A DNA stretch of 64,000 nucleotides from Achromobacter insuavis (GTDB lineage Bacteria; Pseudomonadota; Gammaproteobacteria; Burkholderiales; Burkholderiaceae_B), in the NCBI RefSeq assembly GCF_902859645.1, contig NZ_CADIJR010000003.1, positions 117,470 to 181,469 of the forward strand, written 5' to 3'. Positions within the stretch are counted from its first letter, which is position 1; each line of letters starts with the position of its first letter. The position numbers were made by a program, and so were the translations under genes. Positions 1 to 8,559 of the stretch are shown here, piece by piece. The notes under the pieces were generated by a model. The model saw only the letters and a program-made list of their open reading frames with translations, searched no databases and was not told the DNA's origin.

Positions 1-431
1 TAGTGCACGCCATAGCGCGAGCACGCCGCATTGGTCAGGTTGGACGAGGCTGAGCCGGCGAACAGCGTGATGCGCTTCTTTTCCTTGCCCAGGGTTTGCA
101 GGGCCAGGGCCGACGCGGAGTCGGTGGATTCGATGATGGCGCTGACGCCGTCGCGGTCGTACCACTGGCGCGCGCGCGTGGCTGCGATGTCAACCTTGTT
201 CTGGTAGTCCGCGGACAGGACTTCGATGGGGCGGTCCAGCACCTTGCCGCCGAAGTCCTCGGCCGCCATCTTGACCGCGGTGACCATGCCGGGGCCGCCG
301 TGCGCCGAATACACGCCGGTCATGTCGACGATTGCGCCCAGGCGAAATGGGGCGACGCCCTGTGCGTGGCCAGGGAATGCGTACAGCGAACCGCCTAGCA
401 GCGCGGCCATGACTACGGTTGTCTGTTTCAT
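1..431 (-). CDS. ABC transporter substrate-binding protein, Leu/Ile/Val type (3' end outside window)
   Basis: Only the first 143 residues are present; the gene runs off the left edge. It starts with a Sec signal peptide (MKQTTVVMAALLGG..., cleavage likely after GHA) followed by the opening of a type 1 periplasmic binding fold (LGAIVDMTGVYSAHGG). Later FAGSASSNLTN is typical of the LivJ/LivK-like Peripla_BP_6 family. These proteins capture amino acids or small carboxylates for an ABC importer. It is the last gene visible in the catabolic operon, 18 bases after the preceding gene, so it probably supplies the acid that the operon degrades. The permease and ATPase genes would lie beyond the window. 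Family is fairly sure; substrate is inferred only from context. Confidence 0.85.
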   Translation of the reverse strand, partial: MKQTTVVMAALLGGSLYAFPGHAQGVAPFRLGAIVDMTGVYSAHGGPGMVTAVKMAAEDFGGKVLDRPIEVLSADYQNKVDIAATRARQWYDRDGVSAIIESTDSASALALQTLGKEKKRITLFAGSASSNLTNAACSRYGVH

Positions 432-449
432 GGGATATGTCCTGCCTTC

Positions 450-1460
450 TCAGATTGGGCGATGCGAGGGGGATTCCATATGGACGACGTACTTGCCGGT
501 GGCGCGGCCTTGCTCCAGTGCCTGCAGGGCGATGGCCACCTCTTCCAGTGGCAGGCCGGCGGCCAGCCTGGGACGGATCAATCCTTGTTCGCGCATGCGC
601 AGCAGCCGCGCCTGCGCCAGCGCGATCTTCTCGGGCTGGCGGTCGCGGTAGTCGCTCCATTGCAGACCGATGACGCTGATGTTCTTGAGCAGCAGATAGT
701 TCGCCTTCAGCGTCGGGATCTGGCCCGCCGCGAAGCCGATCACCACCAGCCTGCCGCACCAGGCCAGGGCGCGCAGCGAAGCCGCGAAGACTTCGTCGCC
801 CAGGGGATCGAGCACGATGTCTGCGCCTCGGCCATCGGTTGCCGCCCAGACCTGATCGCGCAGGCTGTCGCGCAGGTTTTCCACCGACAGATCGATCACG
901 TGGTCGGCCCCCATCTCGCGGGCCACCTGCGCCTGTTGCGGCGTGTTGACGCCGGCCAGGGCGATGCCGCCCAGGGCCTTGACCAGTTGCACAGCGGCGC
1001 CGCCGACGCCGCCGGCCGCGCCGTTGACCAGCACGGTTTCGCCGGCCCTGAAGCCGCCGCGTTCCAGCAGCGCCAGATAGGCGGTCTGGAACACCAGCCC
1101 CATCGCGGCGGCGTCTTCGTGGCTGACACCGTCGGGCAGCAGGTGGCAGTGGGCGGCGCGGGCGACGGCCTGGCTGGCGTAGGCGCCGTGTTCCATGTGT
1201 GCCACCACGCGGTCGCCGGGCTTGAAGCCGGTCACATCCGCTCCGGTGCGCAGCACGGTGCCGCTGGCGTCCTTGCCCGGCACGAACGGCAAGGCCGGCA
1301 GGATCTGGTACTTGCCCGAGACCACCAGCGTGTCCGGATAGTTCACGCCTGCCGCGGCAACCTGGATCAACACCTCGTCAGCGCCAGGCACGGGGTCGGC
1401 GACGGTTTCGACACGGTGGTCGCCGGCGGGCGCGAAGTTTCTGACCAACAGGGCTTTCAT
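450..1460 (-). CDS. MDR-family zinc-independent NAD(P)H:quinone oxidoreductase-like protein
   Basis: 336 residues, starting MKALLVRNF. It has the medium-chain dehydrogenase layout: a GroES-like N-terminal half (GVNYPDTLVVSGKY) and a nucleotide-binding half with the glycine motif NGAAGGVGGAAVQL. The structural and catalytic zinc cysteines of alcohol dehydrogenases are absent, as in quinone reductases and enoyl reductases of this family. Its ATG overlaps the stop of the upstream CoA-transferase gene by four bases (ATGA), which suggests translational coupling. In this operon it may reduce an enoyl-CoA or enone intermediate rather than a quinone; that is inference. Confidence 0.85.
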   Translation of the reverse strand: MKALLVRNFAPAGDHRVETVADPVPGADEVLIQVAAAGVNYPDTLVVSGKYQILPALPFVPGKDASGTVLRTGADVTGFKPGDRVVAHMEHGAYASQAVARAAHCHLLPDGVSHEDAAAMGLVFQTAYLALLERGGFRAGETVLVNGAAGGVGGAAVQLVKALGGIALAGVNTPQQAQVAREMGADHVIDLSVENLRDSLRDQVWAATDGRGADIVLDPLGDEVFAASLRALAWCGRLVVIGFAAGQIPTLKANYLLLKNISVIGLQWSDYRDRQPEKIALAQARLLRMREQGLIRPRLAAGLPLEEVAIALQALEQGRATGKYVVHMESPSHRPI

Positions 1461-2587
1461 TCTGTCGCCTCCTGCGCGGCCAAGATGCGCGCCGTGTGTG
1501 CTCCCAGGCCCGGAGCCTGGACCTGGGATGCCGGCACGCGCAGGCTGGGATCGATGGGAACCGGCAAGGCGGGCATGGTCCGGCTCGCGCCGTCGGCGAC
1601 TTCGCGCGAGAACAGGCCGCGCGCAATGAAGTGCGGGTCCTCCGCTGCCTCGCGCAGGCTGGCGACCAGGCTGACGCAGGTATCGCCGTCGCCGAACGCC
1701 TGCATCCATGCCTCGGCGCTGCGCTGGATCAGGACGGCCGCGACGCGCTGGCGCACGCTGGCGTCGTCCTCGGCCGCATCGGCCAGCTCCGGCAGGCCGA
1801 TGACCTCGACGAAGGCGCGCCAGAACTTGTCCTCCAACGGCGCCACCGCGAGGTGGCGTCCGTCCGCCGTCTCGTACACCTGGTAGCGGCAGCTGCCACC
1901 CGTGACCTTGTCGCTCCCGGGCCGAGGCCACTGCCCCTGGCTCCAGCCGTTGCCCAGCCCCCAATACATGAGGGTGAAAAGGTTGTCCGCCATGGCCACA
2001 TCGAGGTGGCGTCCCTTGCCGTCGCGGTCGCGCTGGCGCAAGGCCAGCAGGATGTTCATGAAGGCGGGGTAGGCGCCGCCGGCCAAGTCCGCGGTGAGCG
2101 TGGGCGGCACCAGAGGTCGTCCTTGCGCATCCCCTGTCAGCGACAGCATGCCGGTCAGCGCCTGATAGTTCAGGTCGTGGCCGGCCATGCCGGCCCTGGC
2201 GCCTTTCTGCCCATAGCCGGTGATGGAGCAATACACCAGGCGCGGGTTGATGCGCGCCACGCTTTCGTAGTCCAGGCCCAGACGTTGCATCACGCCTGGG
2301 CGGAACTGTTCGATGAGCACGTCGGCCCCTTCGACGAGCCGGCGCAGGCGCGCGCGCTCGTCTTCATTCTTCAGATCCATCGCCACCGAGGTCTTGCCGC
2401 GGTTGAGCAGGGTGAAGTTGACGCTGTCCTCGCCAAATCGGGGCAGGTAGCCGCGCATCTCGTCGCCGCCGGCCGGCCGTTCGATCTTGATGACGCGCGC
2501 GCCGGCCTCGGCCAGCAGCAGTGTGCACAGGGGGCCGGGCAACAGGGTGCTGAAGTCCAGCACCGTGATGTCGCTAAGCGCTTGCAT
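1457..2587 (-). CDS. Type III CoA-transferase (CaiB/BaiF family), operon copy 2
   Basis: 376 residues, close to the usual family length. The N-terminus (LLPGPLCTLLLAEAGARVIKIE) and the catalytic region (AGHDLNYQALTG, with the conserved Asp) mark a CaiB/BaiF transferase, close in style to 2-methylacyl-CoA racemases. These enzymes move CoA between acids, or epimerise 2-methylacyl-CoAs, through an aspartyl-CoA thioester. It overlaps the upstream gene by 14 bases and the downstream gene by 4, so it is firmly in the operon. A second family member opens the same operon; the two could form a heteromer, as in benzylsuccinate CoA-transferase, or act on substrate and product. Transferase or racemase cannot be decided from sequence alone. 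Confidence 0.9.
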   Translation of the reverse strand: MQALSDITVLDFSTLLPGPLCTLLLAEAGARVIKIERPAGGDEMRGYLPRFGEDSVNFTLLNRGKTSVAMDLKNEDERARLRRLVEGADVLIEQFRPGVMQRLGLDYESVARINPRLVYCSITGYGQKGARAGMAGHDLNYQALTGMLSLTGDAQGRPLVPPTLTADLAGGAYPAFMNILLALRQRDRDGKGRHLDVAMADNLFTLMYWGLGNGWSQGQWPRPGSDKVTGGSCRYQVYETADGRHLAVAPLEDKFWRAFVEVIGLPELADAAEDDASVRQRVAAVLIQRSAEAWMQAFGDGDTCVSLVASLREAAEDPHFIARGLFSREVADGASRTMPALPVPIDPSLRVPASQVQAPGLGAHTARILAAQEATE

Positions 2588-3254
2588 TGCCGCTCTCCTG
2601 GAGGTGGCGCTGCCACGCGACGCGCGCGCGCCGCGCGGGAGCGTAGGCTTCCTGGCCCAGCATTTCGTACAAGGCCTGGCTTACCCGGTAATGGTGGTGC
2701 AGGCCGGTGCGGCCGAGCAGGGCGATGGGGCCTTCGGGATACCCCAGGCCCAGGCGCAGGGTGGTGTCCATGTCATCGGCGCTGGCCAGGCCCTCGTCCA
2801 GACGTCGCAGCGCCGCGTTGTAGTAGGGCCGCACCAGGCGGTTCAGGATGCGGCCGGGAAAGTCGTTGCAGACAGCGACTTCCAGGCCGGCCGCGGCGAA
2901 GGCTGCTCGTGCGGCCTGTAGAGCCTCAGGACTCGTGTAGGGTTTGCGCACCAGTTCGATGAGCCGGGTCGGCGCGTCGTCGCCCAGGCGGAACCGTGCG
3001 AACCCGACCACGTTGCGGGCGCGGCCGTCGTCATCGTCGCCCGTATGCACGCCCAGGCATTCCAGATCCAGTTCGATGGCAACGAAGGGCGCCTGCTGGC
3101 TTTCTGCCTGTTCCTGCCGGTAGCGCTGGCCGGTCTGGGCGCCGATGTAGACCCGTCCCTCGCCGCTGGCTTGGGCTTGCGCAAGAAAGTCGTGGGCTTG
3201 GGGGAAGGACGCGCTGTTCCCGGTGTCAATGATGCGATAGGCCATGGTAGTCAT
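2574..3254 (-). CDS. Degenerate 3-hydroxyacyl-CoA dehydrogenase homologue (C-terminal domain protein)
   Basis: 226 residues. The second half is a recognisable 3-hydroxyacyl-CoA dehydrogenase C-terminal domain (DFPGRILNRLVRPYYNAALR, then LGLGYPEGPIALLGRTG). The first hundred residues replace the normal Rossmann fold: there is no GxGxxG loop and no catalytic His motif. It overlaps the complete dehydrogenase gene upstream by four bases (ATGA). It is therefore probably a non-catalytic or dimerising partner of that enzyme, or a paralogue with a changed role. Benzylsuccinate pathways have a two-subunit hydroxyacyl-CoA dehydrogenase (BbsCD), which is a loose parallel only. An internal ATG three codons in is an alternative start. 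Confidence 0.75.
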   Translation of the reverse strand: MTTMAYRIIDTGNSASFPQAHDFLAQAQASGEGRVYIGAQTGQRYRQEQAESQQAPFVAIELDLECLGVHTGDDDDGRARNVVGFARFRLGDDAPTRLIELVRKPYTSPEALQAARAAFAAAGLEVAVCNDFPGRILNRLVRPYYNAALRRLDEGLASADDMDTTLRLGLGYPEGPIALLGRTGLHHHYRVSQALYEMLGQEAYAPARRARVAWQRHLQESGNASA

Positions 3255-4126
3255 GCTCCGAAGATCTTGTCGTTGTCGTAGCGATGGAAGCCCGCGCCGC
3301 TCTTGCGGCCCAGGCGTCCGGCGCCAATCATGCGTTTGACCAGAGGGGGGCAGGCCGCTCGCGGCTCATTGGTGCTGCCGTGCAGCGCCTCGCACAAGAG
3401 CTTCTGGGTGTCCATGCCGACCATGTCCAGCAAGGTCAGCGGTCCCAGCGGATAGCCCAGGGCGGTCTTGACCGCCAGGTCTATGTCGGCCGGTTCCGCG
3501 ACCCCCTGGTCCACCATGTTGATGACGTCGTTGTGCCAGGGCACCAGAAAGTAGTTGAGGATGAATCCCGGCGTGTCGCGTGTGAGCACGGGCTGTTGGC
3601 CCAGCGCCTCGCAGAACGCCCATGCCTGATCCAGCGCTTCGCGCGAGGTGTTCAGGCCAGGCGAGACTTCCACCAGCTTCATCAGCTGCGCGGGCAGGCA
3701 GAAATGCATGCCCACGACCTGGGTGTCGCGGCCGCTGCCTCCGGCGATCTCGGTGATCGACAGGGTGGAGGTATTGGAGGCGAACAGCGTGTGGGGCGCG
3801 CAGATCCGGTCCAGCTTGCGGAACAGTTCGTGCTTGACCTGGATATCCTCGAACACCGCCTCGATGATGATGTCGCAGTCGGCCAGCGATTCGATGTCGT
3901 CGCTGGCATGCCAGTTGGCCAATATGACTTCGTCCTCGCCGGCCGCGAGCTTGCCGCGCTCCACCGATTTGCGCAGAAAGCCGGCCGCCTGCCGGCGCCC
4001 CTGTTCGGCCAGCTCGGCGCGGGTGTCGTAGGCGCGCAGTTTGAAGCCGGCGCGGGCCACGACGATCGCGATTCCCGTTCCCATGGTGCCGCATCCGACG
4101 ACGCCTACGGTCTTGATGGTGTTCAT
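3251..4126 (-). CDS. 3-hydroxyacyl-CoA (3-hydroxybutyryl-CoA type) dehydrogenase
   Basis: 291 residues, the normal length for the single-function enzyme. The NAD-binding loop GCGTMGTGIA lies near residues 12-21. SNTSTLSITEIA and the catalytic-His segment VGMHFCLPA follow, and the C-terminal domain carries DTPGFILNYFL and LGYPLGPLTLLDMVGMD. It oxidises 3-hydroxyacyl-CoA to 3-ketoacyl-CoA with NAD. It sits three bases after the acyl-CoA dehydrogenase gene and overlaps the degenerate homologue downstream. It probably acts on the open-chain acid released by ring cleavage, while the SDR handles the cyclic alcohol; that split is inferred. Confidence 0.93.
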   Translation of the reverse strand: MNTIKTVGVVGCGTMGTGIAIVVARAGFKLRAYDTRAELAEQGRRQAAGFLRKSVERGKLAAGEDEVILANWHASDDIESLADCDIIIEAVFEDIQVKHELFRKLDRICAPHTLFASNTSTLSITEIAGGSGRDTQVVGMHFCLPAQLMKLVEVSPGLNTSREALDQAWAFCEALGQQPVLTRDTPGFILNYFLVPWHNDVINMVDQGVAEPADIDLAVKTALGYPLGPLTLLDMVGMDTQKLLCEALHGSTNEPRAACPPLVKRMIGAGRLGRKSGAGFHRYDNDKIFGA

Positions 4127-4129
4127 GGA

Positions 4130-5299
4130 CTACTCCTTGGTCAGAAAGCTGCGGCCGATGAGTTGGCGGTGGATCTGGTTGGTGCCTTCCCAGATCTGGG
4201 TGATCTTGGCGTCGCGCATCAGGCGTTCGACGCGATAGTCCTTGCAGTAGCCGTAGCCGCCCAGCAGCTGCACGGCCTCGGTGCTCATGCGCATCGCCAG
4301 GTCGGTGGCCTTGAGCTTCAGGATCGAGGCCTCCATGCCTATGTCGTCGGCGCGGTTGTCGACCATGCCTGCGACGCGCCACAGCCAGGCCTCGCAGGTC
4401 GCCAGCTCGGCCGCCAGGTCGGCGACCAGGAACTGGATGCCCTGGAACTCCAGCACACGACGCTTGAACTGGCGCCGCTCGTTGATGTAGGCGACGGCGT
4501 CCTCGAAGGCGGCGCGCGCGATGCCCAGCGCATGCGCGGCCACGCTGGGCCGCGAGCGGTTCAGCGAGGTCAGCAGGATGCGCAGGCCGTCGCCCGGCTC
4601 GCATAGCAGGTTGGCGCGGGGGATGCGGCAGTTCTCGAAAGCCAGCGTGGCGGTGCTGGAGGCGCGGGTGCCCATCTTGTCCTCGGTGCCGACTACCGTC
4701 AGGCCTGGCGCGCCCTTTTCGACGATGACCGCGCTGATCGCCCGCTTGGCATCGTCGATGCCGGCCCACTTTCCGAACAGCAGGTAGACGTCGGCCACAT
4801 CGCCGTTGGTGATGAAGGTCTTCTGGCCGTTGATGACGATGTCGTCGCCCCGGGGCTCGAAGCGGGTGCGCATGCCCGTGGCGTCGGAACCGGCCGAGGG
4901 CTCGGTGATGACCAGCGAGGCCAGGCCGCCTTCGGCGATGCGCGGCAGGAGGCGTTGCTTCTGTTCCTCGTTGCCGAATTCGATCAAGGGTTTGATGGCA
5001 TGGAAATTGGTGGCCCAGACGATGCCGGTGGAGGCGCAGGCCGCGGAGATTTCGCGCACACAGGCCAGATAGCAGGAATAGGACAGCGGCGAGCCGCCAT
5101 AGGCTTCGGGAATGAACATGGCGTTCAACCCCAAGGCGTTGATGTCGGCCACGTTGTCGTGGGGGAAGGCGCCGCTGCGGTCCAGTTCAGCGGCCCTGGG
5201 CGCGATGCGCTCGCGCGCCAGCTCCCGCACCGAGTCGAGCAGCATGGCTTCTTCGGGGCTCCAGGGCATGGAGGCGTCCAGGCGTTGCAGTACGTTCAT
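4130..5299 (-). CDS. Acyl-CoA dehydrogenase
   Basis: 389 residues, full length for the FAD-dependent acyl-CoA dehydrogenase family. The FAD/substrate signature VITEPSAGSDATG, the middle-domain NGQKTFITNG, and the C-terminal LLGGYGYCKDYRVERLMRD are all present. The catalytic base is the Glu of IWEGTNQIHR near residue 371. It introduces a 2,3-double bond in an acyl-CoA and passes electrons to ETF. In the operon it would play the part of AliB, which oxidises cyclohexanecarboxyl-CoA to cyclohex-1-ene-carboxyl-CoA. That specificity is inferred from the neighbours. The gene is cotranscribed, with 28 bases to the SDR gene and 3 to the dehydrogenase. Confidence 0.95.
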   Translation of the reverse strand: MNVLQRLDASMPWSPEEAMLLDSVRELARERIAPRAAELDRSGAFPHDNVADINALGLNAMFIPEAYGGSPLSYSCYLACVREISAACASTGIVWATNFHAIKPLIEFGNEEQKQRLLPRIAEGGLASLVITEPSAGSDATGMRTRFEPRGDDIVINGQKTFITNGDVADVYLLFGKWAGIDDAKRAISAVIVEKGAPGLTVVGTEDKMGTRASSTATLAFENCRIPRANLLCEPGDGLRILLTSLNRSRPSVAAHALGIARAAFEDAVAYINERRQFKRRVLEFQGIQFLVADLAAELATCEAWLWRVAGMVDNRADDIGMEASILKLKATDLAMRMSTEAVQLLGGYGYCKDYRVERLMRDAKITQIWEGTNQIHRQLIGRSFLTKE

Positions 5300-5327
5300 T
5301 GATTGCTCCTAGCTGCTTGGGCGGGGC

Positions 5328-6080
5328 TCAGACTATCAGGCTCTGGCCGCCGTCCAGATAAATGGTCTCGCCAGTCAGAAAGCGCGAGCGCAGCGAGAAC
5401 AGCATGGCCACCGCGTCGGCGACTTCGGCGGCTTCGGCTGGACTGCGGCGCGGAATGCGCTTCTGCAGGTGTTGGGCCAGCGGTCCGCTGGTCATGTACT
5501 CGCGGTTCAGGCTGGTCATGACGTAGCCCGGCGCCAGATTGACGACCTGGATGTCGTCGGCCGCCCATTCCACAGCCAGGCAGCGCGTAATGGCGCCCAC
5601 CGCCGCCTTGGATGCGCAGTAGGACAGATTCTTCTTGACGCCCAGCTTGTCGTAGAACGAGCCCATGTTGACGATGACGCCGCCGCCGTTGGCCTGCAGC
5701 AGCGGATAGGCGGCCTGGCTGGCCATGAGCACGGACGTGGCGTTGCTGCGCATCAGGGATTCAAACGCCGCGGGCGCCAGCGTGGCGGCCGCGCCGTCGG
5801 TGTGCTGACCGGCGTTGTTCACCAGGCCGGCGATGCGGCCTGAGGCGCGTTCGGAGACTTCGGCGAATGCGCGCTGGATCTGCGCGGCGTCGCCGACGTC
5901 GCAGGCCACGGCATGCCAGCGGGCGCGCAGCGCTTCAGGCACGTCCGCCAGTTCAGGCGCCTGGCCCGAGCGCGACAGGCAGGCGACCCGAAAGCCGGCG
6001 CGTGCGAGAGAGAGAGCGATATCGGCGCCGATGCCGCGGCTGGCGCCGGTGACGACGATGGTGGATTCAGGCATGGTCAT
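5328..6080 (-). CDS. Short-chain dehydrogenase/reductase (candidate cyclic hydroxyacyl-CoA dehydrogenase)
   Basis: 250 residues, a classical SDR. The cofactor loop TGASRGIG lies near residues 11-18, NNAG in the middle, the active-site pair is YCASK, and the C-terminus ends with the usual LDGGQS element. It overlaps the enoyl-CoA hydratase gene by four bases. SDRs in alicyclic acid pathways (BadH) oxidise 2-hydroxycyclohexanecarboxyl-CoA to the ketone; placement between hydratase and acyl-CoA dehydrogenase fits that. Specificity is not visible in the sequence, so the family is sure and the role is inferred. Confidence 0.92.
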   Translation of the reverse strand: MTMPESTIVVTGASRGIGADIALSLARAGFRVACLSRSGQAPELADVPEALRARWHAVACDVGDAAQIQRAFAEVSERASGRIAGLVNNAGQHTDGAAATLAPAAFESLMRSNATSVLMASQAAYPLLQANGGGVIVNMGSFYDKLGVKKNLSYCASKAAVGAITRCLAVEWAADDIQVVNLAPGYVMTSLNREYMTSGPLAQHLQKRIPRRSPAEAAEVADAVAMLFSLRSRFLTGETIYLDGGQSLIV

Positions 6081-6847
6081 GCATCCTTGAAGCAGGGGGG
6101 GCGTTTTTCGAGAAAGGCCTGCATGCCTTCGGCGGCGTCGGCGCTGCGATAGGCCAGGGTGGAAAGGTCGCGTTCGATGCGCAGCCCGAGCTCCAGCGAC
6201 GTCTGCATGCCGCGCTGGACCGCCTGGCGGGCGAAGTCGAGCGCGTGCAGGCCGTGCTGGAGCATCGGCGCGAGATAGGCCGCGCCGATGGCCGCGGGCT
6301 CGCCTTCCTCCGCGATCTGGTTCACCAGGCCGATGCGCTCGGCTTCATCGGCCTTCACCGTCCGGCCGGACAGGATGAGTTCGAGCGCGCGCCCTTCGCC
6401 CACCAGCCGGGGCAGGCGTTGCGTCCCGCCGTAGCCGGGAATGAGGCCCAGCTTGACCTCGGGCAGGCCCATGCGGGCTGCGGGCGTGGCGACGCGGAAG
6501 GTGCAGGCCAGCGCCAGCTCCAGGCCGCCGCCGAAGGCATAGCCGTGGATCACGGCAACCGAGGGGATGCGCAGCTGGCTGATGCGTTGGAACACTTCCT
6601 GGCCCAGGCGGGCGCCTTCATGCTCGTCGCGCAGCGTGCGTCCCACCAGCTCCGGGATGTCGGCCCCGGCGCAGAAGGCCTTGGAGCCGGCGCCTGTGAT
6701 GACCAGTCCGCGCGCTGCCGAGGCCGACACGCGTTCGACGGCCAGGTCCAGGTTCCGCAGTTGTTCGAAGCTGAGCGCGTTCAGCGCCTTCTGCCGGTCC
6801 AGGGCCAGCACGGCGATGCCGCCCGGCAGGGTTGATTCCTGAATCAT
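6077..6847 (-). CDS. Enoyl-CoA hydratase/isomerase (candidate BadK-like hydratase)
   Basis: 256 residues, standard crotonase length. The oxyanion-hole segments are SKAFCAGADIPEL and GYAFGGGLELALAC. Both hydratase glutamates appear to be present, in GLPEVKLG and RALELILSG, so it should be an active hydratase. It starts seven bases after the ligase gene and overlaps the SDR gene. In the proposed pathway it would add water to a cyclic 2-enoyl-CoA ahead of the SDR. Isomerase activity cannot be excluded. Confidence 0.93.
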   Translation of the reverse strand: MIQESTLPGGIAVLALDRQKALNALSFEQLRNLDLAVERVSASAARGLVITGAGSKAFCAGADIPELVGRTLRDEHEGARLGQEVFQRISQLRIPSVAVIHGYAFGGGLELALACTFRVATPAARMGLPEVKLGLIPGYGGTQRLPRLVGEGRALELILSGRTVKADEAERIGLVNQIAEEGEPAAIGAAYLAPMLQHGLHALDFARQAVQRGMQTSLELGLRIERDLSTLAYRSADAAEGMQAFLEKRPPCFKDA

Positions 6848-6854
6848 GCGTGTC

Positions 6855-8531
6855 TCACTTGGTATTCGTGGCGGCGCCTTGCCAGCGCACGGGGATGGGC
6901 GCGATCTTTTCGTCCTTGACCCAGTCCATCAGCGCACGCTTGAGGATCTTGCCGCTGGCGGTCATGGGAAAGCTGTCCAGCAGGATGTAGTACTCGGGCA
7001 TGTCGTACTTCGACAGGCCGACCTCGTTGAGGTGATGGAGGATTTCGTCGGCCTGCGGTGAGCTGCCGGGCTGGGGGACGATGGCCAGGCACACCATCTC
7101 GCCTAGCCTTGGGTCCGAAACGGCGAAGGCGGCGGCCCGCAGCACCTGCGGGTGGCGATGGGTGAGGTCCTCGATGCGCGCGGGGTGGATGTTGTGACCG
7201 CCCCGGATGATCAGGTCCTTCTTGCGCCCGACGATGCGCACGTTGCCCTCGGCGTCCTGCACGCCCAGATCTCCGCTCATGAACCAGCCAGAGGCGTTGA
7301 ACGAGGCTTCGGTGGCTTCCTGGTTGCTGTAGTAGCCCAGCATTAGGAGGCCGCCGCGTCCGCCGATCTCTCCGATTTCTCCCGGCTCGGCTTCGGCGTC
7401 GGGATCCTCCTGTTTCCAGATGCGGATCTCATAGCCCTTGCAGGCTTGTCCGCAGGTGCCCACGATGACGCCGGTGGGGGCGTCGGGCAGTGTGTACTGG
7501 TGCGAGCCGTTCTCGGTCATGCCGTAGACGTTCTGCGGCTTGACGCCGATGTGCAGGAATTTCTCCGCCAGTTCCTGGGGGATGGGCGAACCGGCCATGT
7601 AGAAGGCCTGCACCTCGCCCAGCCTGTCCAGCCCGCGGCGCTTCATTTCCGCCAGCAGATCCATGGCATGCGTGGGCACGCCCATGACGTAAGTCGCCTT
7701 GCAGGTTTGCAGCCAGTCCAGCGGCGCCAGTCCAGCGGCCGGATCGTGCAACGCCAGCTCCATGCCGGCCACCAGCATCTGCTCCAGCGCCACGGTGCCG
7801 ATGTGATGGCTCATGGGGCTGAGGCTGAGAGCGACGGTATCCTGGGTGTGGTGCCAGTCGCGCACCAGCGCCCGGCCATTGGCCAGCAGCGTGTTATCGC
7901 TGTGCATCACACCCTTGGGGGCGCCGGTGGTGCCGGAGGTGAAGGCCAGGTAGGTGATCTTGTCCGGGTTGAGCACCGGAGGAGTCCGCACGGGCGGCAG
8001 GTCGGCGGCGTCGGGGAAAGGATGGGCCCCCGGGGGCAGCGGCATGTCCGGCCGCGGCAGGGCGTAGAAGCGCTTGAGGCTGGGTATCTCGTGCGCCAGC
8101 GCGAAGATGTCCTTCTTGTCGGCATCCGCGCCATAGCCGACGGCGGCGAACAGGGCGCGGCAGTACATGCGCCGTGCCAGCTCGACCACTTCGGCCACGG
8201 TGTAGTTCTGGTGCAGCGATGGGCAATAAACATAGCCGCCGCGGGAGCAGGCCAGGAACAGGATGACGGTCTCGGCGCGGCTGGGCAGCCAGGCCGCCAC
8301 CCGGTCGCCCTGCCGCAGTCCGGCCCGGTGCAGGCTCTCGGCCACGCTGTCGACGTGCTGGAGCAGCTGGCTCCAGGTCAGGCGCCGGTAAGGGTCGCGC
8401 AGGGCATAGGCGTCGGGCCGCTCGCGCGCGTGATGGCGGGCCAGCGTGTACAGGGTGTCCTGCTGCCAGATGCCGGACAGGTAGTACTGGCGGGCAGCGT
8501 GCGGGGTCTGCAGCGTAAGTAGGGTGTTCAT
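6855..8531 (-). CDS. Acyl-CoA ligase, AMP-forming (acyl-activating enzyme superfamily)
   Basis: 558 residues from the ATG at 8531; the frame is open further upstream, but no gene-like sequence lies there. The ATP loop FTSGTTGAPKGV, the YGMTENG adenylation motif, the hinge GRKKDLIIRGG and the C-terminal lysine in TASGKILKRAL mark a complete enzyme. It joins an organic acid to CoA through an acyl-adenylate. It would be the entry step of the pathway (AliA-like). Because the operon also has two CoA-transferases, either may be the true activating enzyme for the first substrate. Confidence 0.93.
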   Translation of the reverse strand: MNTLLTLQTPHAARQYYLSGIWQQDTLYTLARHHARERPDAYALRDPYRRLTWSQLLQHVDSVAESLHRAGLRQGDRVAAWLPSRAETVILFLACSRGGYVYCPSLHQNYTVAEVVELARRMYCRALFAAVGYGADADKKDIFALAHEIPSLKRFYALPRPDMPLPPGAHPFPDAADLPPVRTPPVLNPDKITYLAFTSGTTGAPKGVMHSDNTLLANGRALVRDWHHTQDTVALSLSPMSHHIGTVALEQMLVAGMELALHDPAAGLAPLDWLQTCKATYVMGVPTHAMDLLAEMKRRGLDRLGEVQAFYMAGSPIPQELAEKFLHIGVKPQNVYGMTENGSHQYTLPDAPTGVIVGTCGQACKGYEIRIWKQEDPDAEAEPGEIGEIGGRGGLLMLGYYSNQEATEASFNASGWFMSGDLGVQDAEGNVRIVGRKKDLIIRGGHNIHPARIEDLTHRHPQVLRAAAFAVSDPRLGEMVCLAIVPQPGSSPQADEILHHLNEVGLSKYDMPEYYILLDSFPMTASGKILKRALMDWVKDEKIAPIPVRWQGAATNTK

Positions 8532-8559
8532 ATTGGGTGTCTCGTTGCGGCAAAGCGTC

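Noticed and set aside
450-2231. A 593-codon reading of the quinone-reductase-like gene
   Set aside because: The extra N-terminal 257 residues are an out-of-frame reading of the CoA-transferase gene; the ATG at 1460 fits the family start.
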